Of a stretch of DNA of 64,000 nucleotides, positions 59,981 to 64,000 are shown piece by piece. The notes under the pieces were generated by a model. It did not search any database. It had not been told where the DNA came from and was given only the letters and a program-made list of their open reading frames with translations. This stretch comes from Propionibacterium australiense (GTDB lineage Bacteria; Actinomycetota; Actinomycetes; Propionibacteriales; Propionibacteriaceae). Numbering within the stretch: position 1 is the first letter of the stretch; the number at the start of each line of letters is the position of its first letter. The stretch spans positions 108,534 to 172,533 of the forward strand of contig NZ_RCIV01000003.1 of the NCBI RefSeq assembly GCF_003666605.1. The letters run 5' to 3'. A program made the position numbers and the translations under genes.

Positions 59981-61126
59981 TCAGAAGGTCAGATTGCGGA
60001 ACACCATCTCCCCGTTCTTCACCGTGAGCACCGGCTGATACAGCTTGTGGCTCACCCGCGTGTGCTGATCCGGGTCGCCATTGGGACGATCCCCGTGGAC
60101 GGTGTCCTTCTCCACCGGGCGGAGTACCGCAATGTCCGCAGGATGCCCGATCGTCAGGGACCCCGCCCGGTCCAGGATCTTCAGATCTCTCGCCGGGTTC
60201 ACTGTCATGCAGCTGATGACGTCCTCGAAAGAGATGCCGAGCGCCGTGTACTTCGCGATCTGCATGGCGAGATTGAACGTCGTCGGGCGCAGATTCATGC
60301 TGAGGCGCGTACCGTCTGTCGCAATGAAATCGGGCAGGAACCCTTCCCGGATGGCTACCTCGGCGGAATCGAACCCGAAATGAGCCCTGGCATCCGCGGC
60401 CTCGAAGAGCACCCCACGCTCCCTTGCCTGGTGAGCCGCCTCGATCACATGGCCATTCTCAATGAGGTTCGGCCCGATGTTCATGTACATGTGCGTGAGG
60501 ATGTCCCCGGGACGCAGGATGTCCAGCAGCTCGGAGAGGGGTCCGGGCGGATTGGTGCTGTGCACGAGGACCGGGACGCCGATCTCATCGGCCAGCGCCA
60601 CCGCCGCCCGCAGCACGTCGTATCCGAGATCCTTCACGATCTGTGCGCCGCACCGCAGCTTCAGCCCCACCAGCACGTCGCCGAAGCGCTCGAAGTTCTC
60701 CTTGATCCCGGCGACATCCCAGTGCTCCGGGTTCACGTCCTCAACATAGCCGGGCAGCGTGTCAAGACCCGTCCTCGCGACATGGAGATAGGCCTTGACA
60801 CCCAGCCTCATCTTCTTGAGAGCACCCTGCCGGTAGACGAAGTTGGACGAACCGCAGCTTCCTGCGTCCGCCACCGTTGTGACGCCCGCTGCGAAGCACT
60901 GCGCCTCGCTCGGCAGACCCAGCCTGGAGAGCTGGTGCAGATGCGCGTGGTGGTCGATGAGGCCGGGCACGACATAGCATCCGCCGGCATCAATGACATT
61001 GTCCCGCACCTCGGCCGGGATGTCCTTCTCAACCTTCGTGATCCGACTGCCCTCAACCGCCACATCGCGGACCTCGTTGATTCCGTTGAGCGGATCCAGC
61101 ACATTACCATTTTTGATGATCATCAT
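59981..61126 (-). CDS. Amidohydrolase/deacetylase family metallohydrolase
   Basis: 381 residues of the amidohydrolase superfamily, close in pattern to the EF_0837/AHA_3915 group. Metal ligands show as VVPGLIDHHAHLHQ (HxH, about residue 56), a lysine in LVGLKLRCG that may be carbamylated, histidines in VLVHSTNPPG and ILTHMYMNIG, and the aspartate in FIATDGTRLSMN. The N-terminus MMIIKNGNVLDPLNG is the usual composite strand. ATG 61126 (or 61123) follows AAGGA. It heads downstream of a DASS transporter in the same direction, so it may degrade the imported compound. Substrate unknown. Confidence 0.85.
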   Translation of the reverse strand: MMIIKNGNVLDPLNGINEVRDVAVEGSRITKVEKDIPAEVRDNVIDAGGCYVVPGLIDHHAHLHQLSRLGLPSEAQCFAAGVTTVADAGSCGSSNFVYRQGALKKMRLGVKAYLHVARTGLDTLPGYVEDVNPEHWDVAGIKENFERFGDVLVGLKLRCGAQIVKDLGYDVLRAAVALADEIGVPVLVHSTNPPGPLSELLDILRPGDILTHMYMNIGPNLIENGHVIEAAHQARERGVLFEAADARAHFGFDSAEVAIREGFLPDFIATDGTRLSMNLRPTTFNLAMQIAKYTALGISFEDVISCMTVNPARDLKILDRAGSLTIGHPADIAVLRPVEKDTVHGDRPNGDPDQHTRVSHKLYQPVLTVKNGEMVFRNLTF

Positions 61127-61222
61127 GGGTTTGCATTCCTTCCTGCCATGCGGATTTGCTTCTTGAAACACCGGCCGACCATCCTTGGTCCATCATCCGG
61201 TGTGAGTGGATCTCGGTGATCA

Positions 61223-62635
61223 TCAGACGATGCCGACGAGCTTCCAGAACGGGACACCGACGACGAAGAGCAGTACGACCCCGACCAGCACCATGATCGT
61301 CCCGACCCGCCAGAAGTCCTTCTGTGAGACGTAGCCGGGCGCGAAGGAGATCAAGCCTGCCCCGTTTCCGTAGTGCGTGAGCAGGGCTCCGATCGGGGAC
61401 ATGATCGCCAGCAGCATGGCGACCATCATCGGATTCGCCTGGGTGGTCAGCAGCAGTGAGAACAGAACCGGGTAGAAGGAGGCCACGAAAGCGCTGTTGG
61501 ACACGAAGAAGTATCGGACAGCAAGGCTGATGAACACCAGAATGACGGCAACGAGCATACCGTTCAGGGCACCGAGGTTCAGGACCGACCCGAGCCTCTC
61601 GGCAAGCCAGGTGTAGAAACCGGCCTCGGACAGCGCGGTCGCAAGACCGTAGAAGGCGCCGTACCAGATGAAGATGTTCCAGGCACCCTTGGCCGCGATC
61701 ACATCGTTCCAGTCAAGGACCCCGAAGAACAGGACGAGCGCCAGGAACACGAACCCGACGACCTGCATGCTGAGATCGACGAAGGGCACCTTGGGGCCCA
61801 GCATCCAGCCAAGGACGGCCAGGATGAAGAACACCAGCAGCCTCTTCTCCTTGGACGTGATCGGCCCCAGCTCGGCAAGACCCTTCTCCGCAATGGGCTT
61901 GACCTCGGCCAGCGACTTCAGGGTCGGCGGGAACACCTTGTAGATGACGAAGGGAGCGGAGAACAGGAAGAGCCCGATCGGCACGAATGACGCCAGGAAC
62001 CAGGTACCCCAGCTGATGTCAAGACCGAGCATGTCCGCCGCCAGGGATGCCGTGATGGCGTTGGTCGCCATACCGGTCAGGAACAGCGCCGACGTCCCCT
62101 GGGAACTGACGTACATGAGGATCGACAGATAGGCGCCGAGCTTTCTCGGCTCCCTGTCGGGATAAGATCCGGTACCCTCCGCGATGTTCTGGAAAATTGG
62201 ATAGATGATGCTCGTCCGAGAAGAGTTCGATCCGGTCGCCGGGCTCAGCACCAAGTCGGTGAGGACCAGCATGTAACCAAGCCCGAGCGTGGACTTACCA
62301 GCCCTCATGAGCAGATTGTAGGCAATTCTCTTGCCCAATCCGGTCTTGATGAATGCCGTGCAGACGATGGTCACGATGCAGATGAACCAGGCCATGTCAC
62401 TGCCATAGCCGGCCAGCAGCACGTCCCGATCGTAGAACATGGCACCCAGACCAACCATGATCAGCGCGACGACAGGCGCCGGGAACGGGGTTGTGATGAG
62501 GCCGATCAGCATGCCGAGGTACAATGCCACGAGGTGCCACGCGTCAGCGTCGAGGCCACCGGGAGCCGGCACGTTCCACAACCCGATCGTGACCAATGCG
62601 ATCAGGATGATCGATATTAAACGACTCGTTTTCAT
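61223..62635 (-). CDS. DASS-family anion:sodium symporter
   Basis: 470 residues, about 11-12 hydrophobic helices. The family hallmark SNSSRTS motif appears as LSPATGSNSSRTSIIYP (about 125-141), and the second signature TGMATNAITASLAA near 187; a second half repeat carries FFVSNSAFVASFYP. This is the DASS/SLC13 (CitT-like) layout for citrate, tartrate, succinate or related dianions. AAAAGGAG precedes ATG 62635. It lies between the amidohydrolase and GltS-like genes in one direction, so the three probably form a transport-and-use operon. Confidence 0.9.
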   Translation of the reverse strand: MKTSRLISIILIALVTIGLWNVPAPGGLDADAWHLVALYLGMLIGLITTPFPAPVVALIMVGLGAMFYDRDVLLAGYGSDMAWFICIVTIVCTAFIKTGLGKRIAYNLLMRAGKSTLGLGYMLVLTDLVLSPATGSNSSRTSIIYPIFQNIAEGTGSYPDREPRKLGAYLSILMYVSSQGTSALFLTGMATNAITASLAADMLGLDISWGTWFLASFVPIGLFLFSAPFVIYKVFPPTLKSLAEVKPIAEKGLAELGPITSKEKRLLVFFILAVLGWMLGPKVPFVDLSMQVVGFVFLALVLFFGVLDWNDVIAAKGAWNIFIWYGAFYGLATALSEAGFYTWLAERLGSVLNLGALNGMLVAVILVFISLAVRYFFVSNSAFVASFYPVLFSLLLTTQANPMMVAMLLAIMSPIGALLTHYGNGAGLISFAPGYVSQKDFWRVGTIMVLVGVVLLFVVGVPFWKLVGIV

Positions 62636-62648
62636 TTTTCTCCTTTTA

Positions 62649-63848
62649 TCATCGCGTTTCCGCGAAAATGAATGCGCAAACACAGGCTGCAATCATTATG
62701 ATGAAGCCGACGCCCACCGACAGGGTCAAGCCGGCCGACAGCCACACCGGCGCAAGTCCGACGAAAACATCCTTCCAGGACATGACCGTCGAATATATTC
62801 CGTGGGTGTCACCTGCGGATGACCGAGAATCCGGATCCAGCGCCCTGACCAGCGCCAGTCCGGTGGATGTGTTCCCGGTTGCCGCTCCGATCGCCATACA
62901 GGCCTTCTCGAACCACTCGTGCGCCAGGCATTTCCTGCTGAGGACCAGGATGATGAGCATGGAGAGCGAGCAGAGCACCGCCACGTAGATCAGCATCGGG
63001 ACGATGTAGACACTGACGAACTCCAGATCAAGAGTTGCCATGGCCGAGAAGATGACGATCTCCAAGAGGAATCCGGAGATCATCTTGATGGTCTTAAGAT
63101 CCACGTACCGATCGAGCTTGGTCTTCACCAGGATGAACCAGAGGATGGCCCCACCGAAGATGCCGTGGAGCACACCGGGAAGCGTTGCGAAGAACGAAAT
63201 ATAATTACCCAGGAATCCGAATATTTTCTGCCCGATGAGCAATGCCAGCAGCAACCAGCCGAACTGCAGCGCCAAGTGGTTGATGCTGTTGGCCGTCACC
63301 ACCGTCATACCTGCAGGTGCCCGCACGTCCTCGGGGAGCACACCACCATAGAAGTAATCCGGCTGACCGGCAGGTTTCTTGACGTACGTGCCCCAGCCCT
63401 TACGAATCCCATAGTTGACCAGGACCATGCCTGCGGCCATCGCTATGATCAGGCCGAGCGTCGACAGCACCATGCCAACTGCCATGTTGGCTCCGATACC
63501 GAGCCGCTCGAACTCGGCACCGGCGGCAGCTGCCGTTCCGTGGCCACCATGAAATGCGAACACCCCCATGACACCCCAGCCATCGGGAAGCCCCGGCCAG
63601 AATCTCGCGAGCAGTGCCCCCAGCAGGACACCGAGCCCCATCTGCATGCCATACGCAGTCATCGTGATGAACGAGTAGTCCAGATAGGAGCGGATCTTCG
63701 ACCTGTCGATCCGAACCCCGATGACCAGCGAGGCGAGGACGATGCTGATCAATGCGTCGGGGAGTTTTGCAAAACTCTCCGGCACATTGACCAGATCAGC
63801 CCCCTGCTGGCCGATGGCCAGCAGAATCAGTCCGGCTCTTCCCAATCG
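62649..63848 (-). pseudogene. GltS-like sodium/glutamate symporter, N-terminus replaced by an insertion element
   Basis: The sequence from about 63840 downward encodes a membrane protein with the GltS signature AFHGGHGTAAAAG and a repeat-type second half (AIGAATGNTSTGLALVRALD). The part corresponding to the first 30-50 residues of a normal GltS is missing. Upstream of about 63840 the open frame continues to an ATG at 63938 as MGSVRTSILGRPRLPPL..., which is unlike any transporter N-terminus and comes from the insertion-element sequence. So the gene is truncated by insertion and has been fused by chance to new upstream codons. It may be inactive or may use an internal start. Ends 13 bp before the DASS start. 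Confidence 0.75.
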
Positions 63849-64000
63849 AGGGTGTAGTCCGGGCTGTGGGTTCGTCGGCGCGTCGGTGAGTGGTGGGAGT
63901 CGAGGTCTTCCAAGGATGGAAGTTCTCACACTGCCCATCTGGAAGACCTCGACGTGCCTGACATTACCCCGCCGGCCGGTTTCGGCCGTCCCGATCTGAC
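63849..64000. mobile_element. End of an insertion sequence (continues beyond the window)
   Basis: A sharp change in sequence at about 63837-63850 truncates the GltS-like gene. A perfect 14-bp inverted repeat (GTCGAGGTCTTCCA at 63899-63912 and its complement at 63940-63953) lies inside. After it a plus-strand frame opens that reads VPDITPPAGFGRPDL from GTG 63954, with GGAAGA upstream, like a transposase N-terminus. I suspect an ISL3-type element but the family call is weak, and only the first 150 bp are visible. Confidence 0.5.
63954..64000 (+). CDS. Probable transposase N-terminus (partial)
   Basis: GTG 63954 with GGAAGA about 7 nt upstream starts an open frame that runs off the window. Only 15 residues are visible (VPDITPPAGFGRPDL). 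The position just inside an insertion-element end is the main argument. Confidence 0.35.
   Translation, partial: MPDITPPAGFGRPDL

Overview
The window is high-GC DNA from an actinobacterium. The actinobacterial markers are tandem clpP1-clpP2 with clpX and trigger factor, a mycothiol-type DsbA-fold reductase, an Eis-like acetyltransferase, a GAF-type AcoR-like regulator without an AAA+ domain, and frequent GTG starts. The gene mix would fit Propionibacteriaceae or a close relative, but that placement is inference.

Layout. 1-6.8 kb: a CPBP membrane protease (cut by the window edge), folC, a membrane-anchored DsbA-like protein, valS and a HAD hydrolase. 6.9-11.7 kb: a probable acetoin dehydrogenase locus (regulator, acoX, E1 alpha, E1 beta and a free-standing lipoyl protein), with two near-identical candidate operators at matching distances from acoX and acoA. 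11.8-20.6 kb: phosphofructokinase, thrC, clpX, clpP2, clpP1, an AI-2E family membrane protein and tig. 20.7-31 kb: tRNA-Gly(TCC), tRNA-Pro(TGG), an unknown 465-residue protein, an Eis-like GNAT, ligA, a NERD-like protein, a mycothiol-type reductase and pepN. 31-36.7 kb: a hexuronate/sugar-acid locus (uxaC, a LarA-type nickel racemase/epimerase homologue, a LacI regulator, gnd).

36.8-48.6 kb is a foreign-looking defence island between gnd and pdxK. It starts with an AT-richer plus-strand module: an HNH nuclease, a 118-residue unknown, and a HAD-like gene broken by one frameshift and one nonsense codon. It continues with a tightly overlapped seven-gene minus-strand operon: a C5-cytosine DNA methyltransferase carrying a C-terminal EndoIII/MutY-like iron-sulfur cysteine motif, a Vsr endonuclease, a Z1-domain ATPase, a PD-(D/E)XK (DUF4420-like) nuclease, a MutL/MORC-like GHKL ATPase and two uncharacterised proteins. 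This is the most interesting system in the window. Restriction systems with MORC-like GHKL ATPases and Z1 helicases are known in outline. The iron-sulfur fusion on the methyltransferase and the two terminal proteins look far less explored.

48.9-59.9 kb returns to housekeeping-like genes: pdxK, a tandem hot-dog thioesterase with an acyl-CoA ligase and a divergent MarR regulator, a fused FAD/Fe-S 2-hydroxyacid dehydrogenase, an M3 peptidase and a DUF4921/GalT-like protein. Two intergenic hairpins in this stretch share an identical 14-nt core. 60-64 kb holds an amidohydrolase, a DASS anion transporter and a GltS-like symporter whose N-terminus has been replaced by the end of an insertion sequence that runs off the window.
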